A DNA stretch of 64,000 nt, taken from assembly GCA_014360905.1 (NCBI GenBank), contig JACIWW010000004.1, forward strand, positions 1 to 64,000. Reading direction: 5' to 3'. This DNA is from Chloroflexota bacterium. GTDB lineage: Bacteria > Chloroflexota > Anaerolineae > UBA2200. Both the position numbers and the translations under genes were made by a program. This document shows, one piece after another, positions 26,876 through 34,767 of this stretch (position 1 is its first letter; each line of letters opens with the position of its first letter). A model generated the notes under the pieces. It had not been told where the DNA came from, did not search any database, and saw only the letters and a list, made by a program, of their open reading frames with translations.

Positions 26876-27346
26876 CTATTTGGCTACTGACTCCGTGCCT
26901 GATAATGGCTCGACCATCACTGTGACTTCTGGCACCAGCGAAGACAGCAACTTGATGGGAACTTTGTGCTTGCCTAACAGCCTAAGCGGCTCCTCCAACA
27001 GAATCTTGCGCTTGTCAATGGACTGACCGATTTGCTTCTCGATCGCCTCAGCAATATCCGCTGCCGTAACAGAGCCATACAAACGACCTTTTTCGCTCGC
27101 TTTTACCTTGAAAGTCAGCGTCAGTTCGGACAAGCGCTCCGCTAAGGCTGCGCTATCCGTGCGAATGCGTTCCTCTCGTTGCTTTGCGATGGCTTTTTGC
27201 ACCTCAGTGCGCCGAATCGCACCGGGGGTGGCCAACACTGCCAAGCCACGAGGTATCAAGTAGTTGCGACCGTAGCCATCTGCCACCTTCTTGATCTCGC
27301 CAGCTTTCCCTAGCCTCTTGACATCCTTCAGCAACAAAACTTCCAC
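26876..27346 (-). CDS. rplI: 50S ribosomal protein L9
   Basis: 156 residues with the L9 signature EVLLLKDVKRLGKAGEIKKV, then DGYGRNYLIPRGLAVLAT, the long connecting helix and the C-terminal domain (VTAADIAEAI). The start is a GTG at 27346 preceded by GGGGAGAAG. The longer frame to 27388 adds 14 residues no L9 has. It lies 20 bp after an SPFH-protein gene rather than in the usual rpsF-ssb-rpsR context. Confidence 0.95.
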   Translation of the reverse strand: MEVLLLKDVKRLGKAGEIKKVADGYGRNYLIPRGLAVLATPGAIRRTEVQKAIAKQREERIRTDSAALAERLSELTLTFKVKASEKGRLYGSVTAADIAEAIEKQIGQSIDKRKILLEEPLRLLGKHKVPIKLLSSLVPEVTVMVEPLSGTESVAK

Positions 27347-27366
27347 AGTGCTTCTCCCCAGACTGA

Positions 27367-28416
27367 TTATCCGAGTTTCGTCCCGCAATTGTTACAGAAT
27401 TTGGCACCGGGCGGATTCTCATGCCCACAGTTTGGGCAGGCTGCTGTGGCAGCCAGCTTTGCTCCACAATTATTGCAGAACTTGGCTCCTGCTGGATTGG
27501 CTGTACCACACTGAGGGCAAGCAATCGCTGCTGCTGTCGTTGTGGGCTGTTCCCGCGCTCCTTTCATAGCCTCAGTGATCGCACCCGCCATTGCTGCGCC
27601 AATACCTACTCCGGCCCCCAGACCGACGCCAGCACCAGCCAAAGTCCCAGCTTCGCCCCCTGCTTTCGCCGCATCGCCCATAGCCTGTGCTGCCTTGAAC
27701 TGTATGTATGCTTGCATGTTGCCGATAGCGCCCATCGCAGCTCGCTCATCAATAGCCTTGGCTGTTTCTTCTGTTGGGCTAATCGAACTCACATACAGAG
27801 TTTTGAGTGCGATACCCGTGTTTGCAAAGTCATCCTGTGCCTTTGCTCTAACGCCGGCACCAATCTCTTCGTACAATCTTGGTAGATCAAACAGGGATGT
27901 CTGCGTCTCGCCTAGCAGATCGATCAATTTGGAGACGATGATACTGCGCAAGAAATTAGTAATCTGTGTTGTGTCATACAAGCCTTGCGCACCAACGATC
28001 TTGTTCACAAATAATTGTGGATCAGCGACCTGCATCGAGTAGGTACCAAATGCTCTGAGGCGAACCAGTCCCAGTTCCTTGTCCCTAAGCGGGATTGGCT
28101 CTGGCGTGCCCCATTTCTGATCCAAGAACTCGGTCATGTTCACAAAATACACTTCGGCCTTGAAGGGCGTCTGCCCGCTGAAGGGAATGCTCAGCAAATT
28201 CACTAGCAAAGGGATATTGGCTGTGCTAATAGTATGCCGCCCAGGACCAAAGGTGTCCAACGCCTTGCCATCCCGGAAAAAGACCGCCGCCTGGCTTTCG
28301 CGCACGATCAATTGCGAGCCCAGCCGAAAGTCACCAGAGCCATGCTCAGGAATGCGATGCACAATTTCGCGACCTGAGGGGTCCAGATACTCAATCACAT
28401 CAAAAATTCGCGCCAT
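27367..28416 (-). CDS. SPFH-domain protein with double zinc ribbon (YdjI-like)
   Basis: 349 residues from the Met at 28416 (AGGAGA 4 nt upstream). The N-terminal two thirds are an SPFH/band-7-like domain (DFRLGSQLIVRESQAAVFFR, then GTYSMQVADPQLFVNKIVG). A Gly/Ala-rich hydrophobic hinge (AGVGLGAGVGIGAAMAG) follows. Two rubredoxin-like zinc ribbons end the chain (CPQCGTANPAGAKFCNNCG and CPNCGHENPPGAKFCNNCG). In Bacillus, YdjI works with PspA-like proteins at stressed membranes. The next two genes upstream (helical protein; TM/zinc-ribbon protein) fit such a membrane-stress module. Confidence 0.88.
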   Translation of the reverse strand: MARIFDVIEYLDPSGREIVHRIPEHGSGDFRLGSQLIVRESQAAVFFRDGKALDTFGPGRHTISTANIPLLVNLLSIPFSGQTPFKAEVYFVNMTEFLDQKWGTPEPIPLRDKELGLVRLRAFGTYSMQVADPQLFVNKIVGAQGLYDTTQITNFLRSIIVSKLIDLLGETQTSLFDLPRLYEEIGAGVRAKAQDDFANTGIALKTLYVSSISPTEETAKAIDERAAMGAIGNMQAYIQFKAAQAMGDAAKAGGEAGTLAGAGVGLGAGVGIGAAMAGAITEAMKGAREQPTTTAAAIACPQCGTANPAGAKFCNNCGAKLAATAACPNCGHENPPGAKFCNNCGTKLG

Positions 28417-28510
28417 TTTTCTCCTTTCAGAAATAGAACTATTTTTCAACTATCCCAAAAACCTTGCCGAAAACCTCTCGTACCAAGCACAAACGCAATC
28501 ACACGGCTCC

Positions 28511-29038
28511 CTACGCTTTAGGGACCGCCAAGATAACATCCTGGCGCTTGCTAAAGGTATCATTGACCTCCTCCAATGCCTCGAGCAAGGCATTCCCGGT
28601 CTGCACCACGTCGTCATCTTTTTCAGCAGAAGCCACGGCATCGATCAATGTTTTGACTTTCTCCACGCTATCCACCATAGCGGCATCGTAATTGTAGAGT
28701 GCGTCCAGCTCCGCTTCTCTCACCTTGACTGCAGCAAAAAGGCCAGCATAGCCATAGCTAGCAGTCTTCAAGCGGTCAATCAGGAATTGCAGTCTCATCA
28801 GCGCCCGATCCAGAACCATCAGCACTCCCAATCGGCCTGTATTGGCAAGCTGGGCTTCTATACGGTATAGCCGCCGCCTCTGCTCCTCAAAACCGCGCGC
28901 TACTTGTAGCCGCACTAATTTGTCTGCCTCGCGTCGTACCTCTTTGTCTTTGTACCCCTTGTACCCAGGGATTTCCTTCGCCATCTCTTCGATCTTGTTG
29001 TAGGCGCTCTGAATACGCTCCACCAAATCACCACTCAT
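28511..29038 (-). CDS. Helical protein of the SPFH cluster
   Basis: 175 residues, predicted almost entirely helical and charged (VERIQSAYNKIEEMAKEIPG, then ADKLVRLQVARGFEEQRRRL). There is no signal peptide or metal motif. It resembles PspA/coiled-coil partners found beside YdjI-type SPFH proteins, but no named family is certain. It lies 95 bp before the SPFH gene on the same strand. Confidence 0.6.
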   Translation of the reverse strand: MSGDLVERIQSAYNKIEEMAKEIPGYKGYKDKEVRREADKLVRLQVARGFEEQRRRLYRIEAQLANTGRLGVLMVLDRALMRLQFLIDRLKTASYGYAGLFAAVKVREAELDALYNYDAAMVDSVEKVKTLIDAVASAEKDDDVVQTGNALLEALEEVNDTFSKRQDVILAVPKA

Positions 29039-29148
29039 TCGTCTAGCCTCCTTATGTTTTTATGGATTCACCGCATGCACACAAGTAGCGCCTATAACAC
29101 CCCCAGACCAAAGAGCCTGGCCTACTGCGCTGCTCAGCGGATGGGTTT

Positions 29149-29664
29149 CTATAGGAATAGTTCTGAGCCACAATAAGGGCATTTGACAATACCTTTGCCA
29201 ACCACTTCGCGGATTCCCCCGCAATTGGGGCATTTCGTAGTCCGCATCTCGGCTGCTTCGCGTGCGTACAGGACACCTTCGTTCCAATTGATGTAGCCAG
29301 TAAAAAGACCCTTGCCTACCAAATCGTAGATATGTTCTTTGATCTGATCGCGGGTGAGATTCATTTCCACCGCCAATTCTGGGATGTTCACCTGTCCTTT
29401 GGTGCGCACAATGTTCAGAATCTTTTTCGCCTGTGCTGCTTTAGCAAATTGCTGTGCTTCGCTACGACTCCTTGCTAATACAAGCATTCCGCCGCTTAGC
29501 AACGGCAACGTCAGTATGAGCACCAGTGCGAGTCCCAGCAGAAAGCCAGAAGCCCTCAACCGACCTTCTGCCAGCCCAGAGGCCAGAAAAAGCCCAGCCA
29601 CCACGAAAATGACCAAGGCCAAAGCCATCAGAATCAAGCCGCCTATTTTCCCCTGTCCTTCCAC
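29149..29664 (-). CDS. Membrane protein with winged-helix-like and zinc-ribbon domains
   Basis: 171 residues from a GTG at 29664, chosen because AAGGAGG lies 5 nt upstream; the longer frame to 29763 is unlikely. Two membrane helices (LILMALALVIFVVAGLFLA, ALVLILTLPLL) are followed by a winged-helix-like segment (GQVNIPELAVEMNLTRDQIK). The C-terminal zinc ribbon is CPNCGG...CPYCGS. The protein probably faces the cytoplasm at the membrane and belongs with the SPFH cluster. Confidence 0.7.
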   Translation of the reverse strand: MEGQGKIGGLILMALALVIFVVAGLFLASGLAEGRLRASGFLLGLALVLILTLPLLSGGMLVLARSRSEAQQFAKAAQAKKILNIVRTKGQVNIPELAVEMNLTRDQIKEHIYDLVGKGLFTGYINWNEGVLYAREAAEMRTTKCPNCGGIREVVGKGIVKCPYCGSELFL

Positions 29665-29817
29665 GAAAGCCTCCTTGTTCCGCTCAACGCGGCAATTCCT
29701 ATTGTACAGCACTTCTTTATATTTGTGCAAATTCCAGTTTGACCAGGGTGGAGAATTGCACAATAATATGGCCTGACATCTTCCCTGCCCAACTAAACGC
29801 TATGAGGCTGAACAAAC

Positions 29818-30261
29818 ATGATGACCCCAGAGAATGAACAAGAAACGATTCTGAAGATACTGCAGGATAGCCGCACGATCGCAGTAGTTGGATTATCCAG
29901 CGATCCAGAGCGCCCCAGTTATGAGGTTGCTCGCTATCTGCAACAGCACGGCTATCGCATCATACCCGTGAACCCCAATGAGTCTGAAGTGCTGGGGGAA
30001 CGCGCTTACCCTGATCTTTTGTCCATCCCCGAACCAATCGATGTCGTGGATATCTTCCGGCGTTCTGAAGCAGTCCCACCCATTGTCGAACAAGCGATCC
30101 AAATCGGAGCCAAGGTGGTATGGATGCAAAAGGGCGTGCGCAACGAGGAGGCAGCAGCGCAAGCGCAAAAGGCAGGCTTGCTGGTCGTGATGGACCACTG
30201 CATGATGGCTGAAGCCAGACGCTTGATTGCTGAAGGGATTTTAGCGGATAGAAGACAGTGA
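29818..30261 (+). CDS. CoA-binding (YccU-like) protein
   Basis: 147 residues with the CoA-binding Rossmann pattern TIAVVGLSSDPERPSYEVAR, then GYRIIPVNPNESEVLGE, VDIFRRSEAVPPIVEQA and VVMDHCMM. It is a stand-alone domain related to the N-terminus of acetyl-CoA/succinyl-CoA synthetases. Its biochemical role is not established. The stop overlaps the next gene (GTGA). Confidence 0.92.
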   Translation: MMTPENEQETILKILQDSRTIAVVGLSSDPERPSYEVARYLQQHGYRIIPVNPNESEVLGERAYPDLLSIPEPIDVVDIFRRSEAVPPIVEQAIQIGAKVVWMQKGVRNEEAAAQAQKAGLLVVMDHCMMAEARRLIAEGILADRRQ

Positions 30262-30920
30262 CTCAAGTTACGGACTGGGCATCGAGGATAGCCGCATTCC
30301 TCATCCGCATCGTGGCTGTGCTGGCCAGGCACTGGCTGTTGGTCATCAATACAGCATTGGCCATACAAGCGGCTCTGCCCATCCTGGCCCCTGTTCTGAT
30401 GGCCAGCGGACATCCCGCAGTAGCACGCCTTATCTATACCCTCTACGCGCCGTTCTGCCACCAACTGCCCGAGCGCTCATTCTTCCTGTTCGGACCCCAA
30501 GCCACCTATACACTACACGAATTGGAGCGCCTGATAGGCACAGATGTACCTCTACGCTACATTGGCAATCCAACCATAGGGTATAAGGTGGCCGTCTGTC
30601 AGCGGGATATTGCCACGTACCTGGCCATGCTGGCAACCGGACTGGCGTTCATTCCACTCCGTCGCCGGCTGCGTCCATTGCTCATCAGAGCCTTCATCCT
30701 GTTCTGCATCCCGATAGCCATTGACGGACTGGGACAACTGCTGGCGCTATGGGATAGCACCCCGCTCACTCGCGTTGTCAGCGGTGCTCTTTTCGGAATA
30801 GCCTGCATCTGGCTGGTTTTCCCGTACATCGAAATGGGTATGCAGGATGTGGCGCAAAGCATAGGAAAGACCAAAATGGGGACCAACTCAGATATAGATG
30901 CCAAATGGACCACTTCCTAG
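30258..30920 (+). CDS. DUF2085 membrane protein
   Basis: 220 residues, starting with GTG at 30258 in overlap with the previous stop. The DUF2085 signature is present: YAPFCHQLPERSFFLFG and later VAVCQRDIATYLAM, both with conserved Cys/His, plus IDGLGQLLALW. Five or so membrane helices. Function unknown; the Cys-His pairs hint at metal or redox binding. The gene ends 18 bp before the left-most attC-like site of the second cassette array. Confidence 0.85.
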   Translation: MTQVTDWASRIAAFLIRIVAVLARHWLLVINTALAIQAALPILAPVLMASGHPAVARLIYTLYAPFCHQLPERSFFLFGPQATYTLHELERLIGTDVPLRYIGNPTIGYKVAVCQRDIATYLAMLATGLAFIPLRRRLRPLLIRAFILFCIPIAIDGLGQLLALWDSTPLTRVVSGALFGIACIWLVFPYIEMGMQDVAQSIGKTKMGTNSDIDAKWTTS

Positions 30921-30937
30921 TGGTCACGGCTCTAGTT

Positions 30938-31010
30938 GGCCAACAACCGAGCCCACCTGGCCGCTACGGAGCGTAGTGGCATAGCGGTCCGGTGGAGTGC
31001 CTTGTTAGGT
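30938..31010 (-). other. attC-like site c (left end of cassette array 2)
   Basis: On the minus strand: R'' ACCTAAC (31010-31004), complementary arms CCACCGG with CCAGGTGG and CGCTA with TAGCG, a terminal loop near ACGCTCCGT, and R'-like GTTGGCC (30944-30938). It sits 3' of the RadC-like ORF in the orientation expected for a cassette end. The R' differs from GTTRRRY at one position. Confidence 0.6.
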
Positions 31011-31041
31011 GGACAGATATCCAAAATACTCCTCACCGCTC

Positions 31042-31739
31042 TTAAAATATCCTTTCGAGGTGCAATAACAGGTTCCTAAATTTTGATGAACCATTAATTT
31101 CTTCTATAGCCAAAACAAACTCTGATAGTGGAAGAAAACTATCAGCAGGAGAGAAAAAATATTTATAATGAATCCCTCTTTCACAAACAAACTCAACCAA
31201 ATTAATCCCATGTGTATTAAGAACATGAGCAAAATTGTTGGCTGACTCCAAATCTTTACTGCTTGGCTTTCTACAATCATAGTAATTTGGATTGGTATTT
31301 GGGTGATTATGAAAGATAAGTATTGATGTGTAATTTTCTCGCTTAGCAATGTTGGCAATCTTTTCTACTGACAGATATGGGGAAACCCCTGATCGGTCAA
31401 ATCCTTTGTTTAGCCAAATCAAGTTTATTTTTTCTGATTTTCAAAAGCAATGCTAATCCATTCGTGCTTTTTGTATTTCAAGAGCGCTGCTGCGATTGAT
31501 GGAAATTCGAAAAGGCCTTCATTTATCCTATAAAATGTTCCATTTGGATTCATCCGCTTCTTAAACTCTCTGTTAACATCGAACTCTCCTGCGGCGAATG
31601 AAAAGTATCCACGAATCTGTTTATTCCTTCTTTTTGTTGCCAATTGGTTGATTTCACCTTCATTTAGTGGACGAAGATGTGTAAATACGAAGACAATGGT
31701 AATGAGAAAGATGCTAACTAAAATTAAAATCGGTTCCAT
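31042..31739 (-). CDS. RadC/JAB-like protein split by a -1 frameshift
   Basis: Two frames make one protein. Frame one (31739-31425) has a membrane helix (LILVSIFLITIVFVFTHL) and then WISIAFENQKK before a TAA. Frame two (to 31042) continues NLIWLNKGFDRSGVSPY and carries the JAMM/RadC motif FHNHPNTNP followed by PSSKDLESANNFA. The switch falls on an AAAAAA run (CAG AAA AAA TAA), where a -1 shift gives QKKINLIWLNKG without a gap. It may be a mutation, an assembly error or programmed slippage; a TTG 2 nt after the stop could also restart translation. Catalytic His-x-His and Asp are retained. It is in cassette orientation. Confidence 0.65.
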
Positions 31740-31751
31740 TTGGCGATGCTC

Positions 31752-31814
31752 TCACTTTGCGGAAATGACCGCTTGAATGTTGCTCAAGAAGTCGCTATCC
31801 TTTCGCTCACACAT
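31752..31814 (-). pseudogene. HEPN (DUF86-like) toxin remnant
   Basis: A 20-codon frame (MCERKDSDFLSNIQAVISAK) starts inside the end of the MNT gene (ATGTGTGA overlap) and stops at once. The start and the overlap are typical for the HEPN partner of MNT nucleotidyltransferases. About 90 percent of the domain is missing. Confidence 0.5.
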
Positions 31815-32096
31815 ATAAAATGCTCCCGGCGACATCTCTGGCTATGCGGGCTATCCTGATTCCTTGGTACCTACCGGCATTAGTACATCTACCACGCGGC
31901 CAACCTGTCGTTCAAGGCAATTTCAATAAACCTAAAGCCTATCAGGTTGCTCAAATTTTACAAAAATGTGCACATCGCTATCCTTATCGGGTTGTCCTCT
32001 GGCATAAGAGCCAAACAAGCTAATCCTTTTTACCCATACTCGGTGGAAAGACTGGATTGGTTTTGTCTGGGTAAATGCTATAATTTGTTCTTTCAT
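31807..32096 (-). pseudogene. MNT-domain nucleotidyltransferase antitoxin, frameshifted
   Basis: From the ATG at 32096 the first 52 codons contain the nucleotidyltransferase motif RISLFGSYARGQPDKDSDV, matching GSxARGxxxxxSD. A stop (TAG at 31940-31938) follows. Downstream pieces in other frames give LERQVGRVVDVLMP and IARIARDVAGSILYV, which match the continuation of the MNT domain. At least two indels have broken it. MNT/HEPN pairs are common toxin-antitoxin modules and frequent integron cassette cargo. Confidence 0.7.
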
Positions 32097-32260
32097 CACC
32101 ACAAGCCCTTCCTCTAAAGACCTCTTAAGCGGCGGTCAATTATTGATTATGCGGACTCCGCTTTGGCCTCTTTCTATGGTCAGCTACAAGGATTCCGTAT
32201 ACCCTGCTAAATAGTTGACTCTTGAATTGACGACAGTAGAGACTGCTTTGAGCGCAATTT
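32097..32260. other. Leader region shared with 34799-34888
   Basis: Non-coding. On the minus strand it contains GGAGTCCGCATAATCAATAA (32161-32142), closely related to GGATTCCGTATAATCAGTAG near 34798-34817. A second GGTATACGGAATCC copy is at about 32209-32196. Together with the promoter-like sequence at 32261-32288 it is a diverged copy of the array leader at 34.8-34.9 kb. Confidence 0.5.
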
Positions 32261-32288
32261 ATTGTAATGCCAAGTAACAAAATATCAC
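32261..32288 (-). promoter_or_regulatory. Degenerate copy of the array promoter
   Basis: On the minus strand GTGATA (32288-32283), 16 bp, TACAAT (32266-32261). It aligns base by base with the consensus promoter at 34889-34916, including the spacer (TTTTGTTACTTGGCAT against TTTTGTTGCTTGGCGT). It points at the MNT/HEPN and RadC-like genes. The MITE has inserted immediately upstream, its duplicated target overlapping the -35 element. Confidence 0.5.
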
Positions 32289-32295
32289 CTTATAT

Positions 32296-32439
32296 GTAAC
32301 TGTTCAGATTTGAGGTAAAGAATCTTAAGCGAGCACCCTCGTGTCGCAAGATACAGTAGTGCCACGATAGCTAGGCCCGAATAGTAGAAAACGAGCTGTC
32401 CTCCAACTCACCGAACCCAGCCCTAATCTGAACACTTAC
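32296..32439. mobile_element. 144-bp MITE with 8-bp target duplication
   Basis: The left end GTAACTGTTCAGATTTGAGG and the right end (complement GTAAGTGTTCAGATTAGGGC) are inverted repeats with 15 of the first 16 bases alike. CCTTATAT occurs directly on both sides (32288-32295 and 32440-32447), a perfect 8-bp target duplication. There is no ORF inside. The ends match the IS end at 104-124, so the element was presumably moved by that IS transposase. GTAA ends with an 8-bp duplication fit the IS66 family. Confidence 0.85.
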
Positions 32440-32447
32440 CCTTATAT

Positions 32448-32781
32448 TTATGCACATTCAGCGCCCAACAGACCTAAGATTGAGGGGACAAAACCTTCTC
32501 TGAGTTTGGTTTGCTCTACAGCCGGTAGGGGACACCCCCCATATACCGGACTAGGAGTTAGCCAGGCTCAGGTGCCTAATGGATCTTTCCAAGCATTCCG
32601 TGCCCTTTCATGGCTCGGCAGATCTTGGCGTACTCACACCCGCTATTTCGCACGCTCTGCGCTGGCTTCCTATCCCTTAACCTTATCCCTGAGCAAAGCG
32701 AAAGAATCGTCGCCATTCACCTTATTACGTCCCAAGATACACCTAAAATCCCTACCCAAAGAAAGTGTGAAACAAGAAAAG
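32448..32781. other. Region without a supported gene
   Basis: There is a plus-strand frame (32506-32817), but it is Ser/Arg-rich and opposite to all cassette genes, so it is not called. Two features are seen. GCCCAAC at 32465-32471 could be an isolated attC core. An imperfect hairpin occurs at about 32521-32548 (CCGGTAGGGG with CCCCCCATATACCGG). Confidence 0.4.
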
Positions 32782-33057
32782 TTATTGCTTTCTGCTTGTG
32801 GAGATAGGGTAGAATAGCCATCGAATTTTTGAAGTTAGTATCTCAAGGAGGACCACAATACTCTCGACCAGCAATGCAAAAAGCAAGAGGGACAAAGCAA
32901 CCGGAAGTAGTAAAATACAGCATCCGCTTAACCAGTTAACGGCAGTCTCTGTACTACCACACAATGGACACTTGGCAGAAAGATAACTACCTCTAGGATA
33001 CCACGTGTAACCACATTTTCGACAAAAATTCTGGAGTCTTTTTGTCTGCTTACCCAT
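32782..33057 (-). CDS. Zinc-ribbon membrane protein (cassette ORF)
   Basis: 91 residues: an N-terminal zinc ribbon with CRKCGYTWYPR and CPLCGSTE, then one or two membrane helices (GCCILLLPVALSLLLFALLV). It begins 24 bp after an attC-like site and reads in cassette direction. The function is unknown; such short zinc-ribbon/TM proteins are frequent in Chloroflexota accessory regions. Confidence 0.6.
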   Translation of the reverse strand: MGKQTKRLQNFCRKCGYTWYPRGSYLSAKCPLCGSTETAVNWLSGCCILLLPVALSLLLFALLVESIVVLLEILTSKIRWLFYPISTSRKQ

Positions 33058-33080
33058 TACTATGTGCTACGTAATTATAC

Positions 33081-33152
<72 letters not shown>

Positions 33153-33162
33153 GAACCAATCT

Positions 33163-33996
33163 TTATGCGATTGGCTCACGTCTCATAGGATCCAATCCCC
33201 ATATCTTGATAATGATCAGTACCGTAACCGCCAAAAAACCAGCCATAAATCCGATGGTAGACAAGTCCATTTTCATATCAGGCATTACTAACCAGATGGA
33301 CCAATTCATAGCCGTATGTGTCAAAAGAGCGGCCAAAACGCTGCCGTTGGTATTATTGTAAATCCACGTGAATATGATAGATGTCAGGGTAATGACTACC
33401 AATAGTGCCAAAAAGACAATAAGATTGTCCGTCATAAACCTACCAGGAATGAAAACCGCTGGCAGATGCCATAGCCACCAGAAAAAGCCCAGTATGACAC
33501 TAGAAATTAGAGAGTTGAAGCGAGATTGCAAGCGCGGTAATGCGTACCCCCGCCAGCCAAACTCTTCCTGGAGAGGGCCACCGGTGAACAAGATGACGAA
33601 AAAGGCAATCAAAGCATAAGGCGGATTGGAAATTATTGCTAGATCCAACGGCCTTACGCCTGCCAATATCGAAGCAAAAATTGAACCGCCGAAAATCACA
33701 ACCGGAAGAAGCAAGATTGCTATCAGCCAGATTTTCTTGAAACAAAAGTCAATTCCCCGTTTTAAGAGTTGGAGAACGCCTTTTCCGCCGTGCTGGAGAA
33801 AAGTTAGCAACAAGGCGGCAAATAATGGGCCAAAGGCGGCCGGGTTAAGAGGCCCAGTGATGAAATTTACCATCCTGGCAGGCAAGGCAAAACCATTTAC
33901 AATCAAGGCATTGGGTATCCAGAAGATCCAAGAAAAAGCGCAGGTAATCATAAAGTACAACCACAAATTTTTGCTGTCATCAACTTTGACTGTCAT
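33163..33996 (-). CDS. CPBP-family intramembrane metalloprotease (cassette ORF)
   Basis: 277 residues from the Met at 33996 (AGGAGA upstream); the longer frame to 34167 runs through recombination sites. About eight membrane helices. Motifs of the CAAX-protease/bacteriocin-processing (ABI) family are present: GPLQEEFGWRGYALPRLQ, then FFWWLWHLPAVF and the final THTAMNWSIW, giving Glu-Glu, His and Asn/His of the glutamic-type intramembrane protease. Possible roles include peptide processing, immunity to bacteriocins or membrane-protein turnover. It lies between attC-like sites d and e. Confidence 0.85.
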   Translation of the reverse strand: MTVKVDDSKNLWLYFMITCAFSWIFWIPNALIVNGFALPARMVNFITGPLNPAAFGPLFAALLLTFLQHGGKGVLQLLKRGIDFCFKKIWLIAILLLPVVIFGGSIFASILAGVRPLDLAIISNPPYALIAFFVILFTGGPLQEEFGWRGYALPRLQSRFNSLISSVILGFFWWLWHLPAVFIPGRFMTDNLIVFLALLVVITLTSIIFTWIYNNTNGSVLAALLTHTAMNWSIWLVMPDMKMDLSTIGFMAGFLAVTVLIIIKIWGLDPMRREPIA

Positions 33997-34019
33997 TACA
34001 TTTTCTCCTGTTTTGTTCT

Positions 34020-34083
34020 GCCCAACGACTAGCGTCAGCCGCACCGCGACTTCTCCGAAGGGCGCCTCAATTCGAAGCACGTC
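34020..34083 (-). other. Partial attC-like site e2
   Basis: On the minus strand the 3' half is typical (GCGGTGCGGCTGACGCTAGTC, then R' GTTGGGC at 34026-34020). No separate R'' is visible: the 5' side abuts the R' of site e. It may be an empty cassette of about 60 bp or the scar of a rearrangement between two attC sites. Confidence 0.45.
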
Positions 34084-34148
34084 ACATAACCCAATTGCGC
34101 CCCGATACCAGACCGCGGAGCGGTGTCGGCTGCACGCACTTGTTAGGT
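34084..34148 (-). other. attC-like site e
   Basis: On the minus strand: R'' ACCTAAC (34148-34142), GTGCGTGCAGCCGACACCGC, a loop, a weakly complementary right arm (GGGGCGCAATT) and R'-like GTTATGT (34090-34084). It lies 25 bp after the stop of the two-TM protein, as a cassette end should. Confidence 0.6.
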
Positions 34149-34173
34149 GGCCTGTGCCCAACGCCAACTGGCA

Positions 34174-34536
34174 TCACATATTGTGCTTGGGTGTTCTGGT
34201 ACCTAACCATACAAAGAGCATAACGGCCACGCATACCACCAGAGCCACCCCAAAATACAAGTAGTAGGGAATGAGATGGTCAAGTAAGTTGTAAACAGCC
34301 AGCACTTGGGCCTGATCCTGATATATGTTCATCATCTCAAGCACCATGCCTCTCATCATCCACGAGGTGACACACCCTCCAAGAGCAAACCCAGTTACAA
34401 GCAGTAAGATCGATAGCAAGGACGTTCGCTGTCGATATAGCAGTTGCCATGGCTTCTTTTCTGTCATTACCTGATCCTGGCTTTCAATCAGTCCACGCGA
34501 CGACTTTGCATCCGCCATATTTGTTGTTATTGACAT
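34174..34536 (-). CDS. Two-TM hypothetical protein (first cassette of array 2)
   Basis: 120 residues. Helices at about 40-60 (SLLSILLLVTGFALGGCV) and 93-113 (LYFGVALVVCVAVMLFVWL) with a soluble loop between (MNIYQDQAQVLAVYNLLDHL). No family recognised. It starts about 95 bp after attC-like site f and about 350 bp downstream of the consensus promoter at 34889-34916. Confidence 0.6.
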   Translation of the reverse strand: MSITTNMADAKSSRGLIESQDQVMTEKKPWQLLYRQRTSLLSILLLVTGFALGGCVTSWMMRGMVLEMMNIYQDQAQVLAVYNLLDHLIPYYLYFGVALVVCVAVMLFVWLGTRTPKHNM

Positions 34537-34630
34537 TTAGGGTTTTCCTTTGCTGTTCCCAACCGTGCTGACGTGATGGACTACCATATTCGCCTTTATG
34601 TTTTCCCTTGTGCCTTATTGCAGGAAGGCC

Positions 34631-34713
34631 GCCTAACGGCGCGGCGGATGAGCCGCGCGTAGCGGAGGCGCGTCAGCGCCGATGCGAGTGTCGGCTCCAT
34701 CCGCTTGTTAGCC
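34631..34713 (-). other. attC-like site f
   Basis: On the minus strand: GGCTAAC (34713-34707), arms AAGCGGATGGAGCCG and CGGCTCATCCGC that pair well, a loop with sub-hairpins, and a perfect R' GTTAGGC (34637-34631). The right half (CATCCGCCGCGCCGTTA-GC) is the same as in the half-site next to intI (8722-8742). Confidence 0.7.
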
Positions 34714-34767
34714 GGAGGCGAGCGTCAGCGAGCCGAAGGCTAGCAAGCGGACGAAGTCCGCCGCGTC

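Noticed and set aside
27347-27388. Longer L9 start
   Set aside because: Adds 14 residues not found in L9 proteins and overlaps the SPFH stop; the GTG at 27346 has a proper ribosome-binding site.
32506-32817. Plus-strand 103-codon ORF in the cassette array
   Set aside because: Opposite to all cassette genes, overlaps the zinc-ribbon gene and has low-complexity Ser/Arg/Lys composition.
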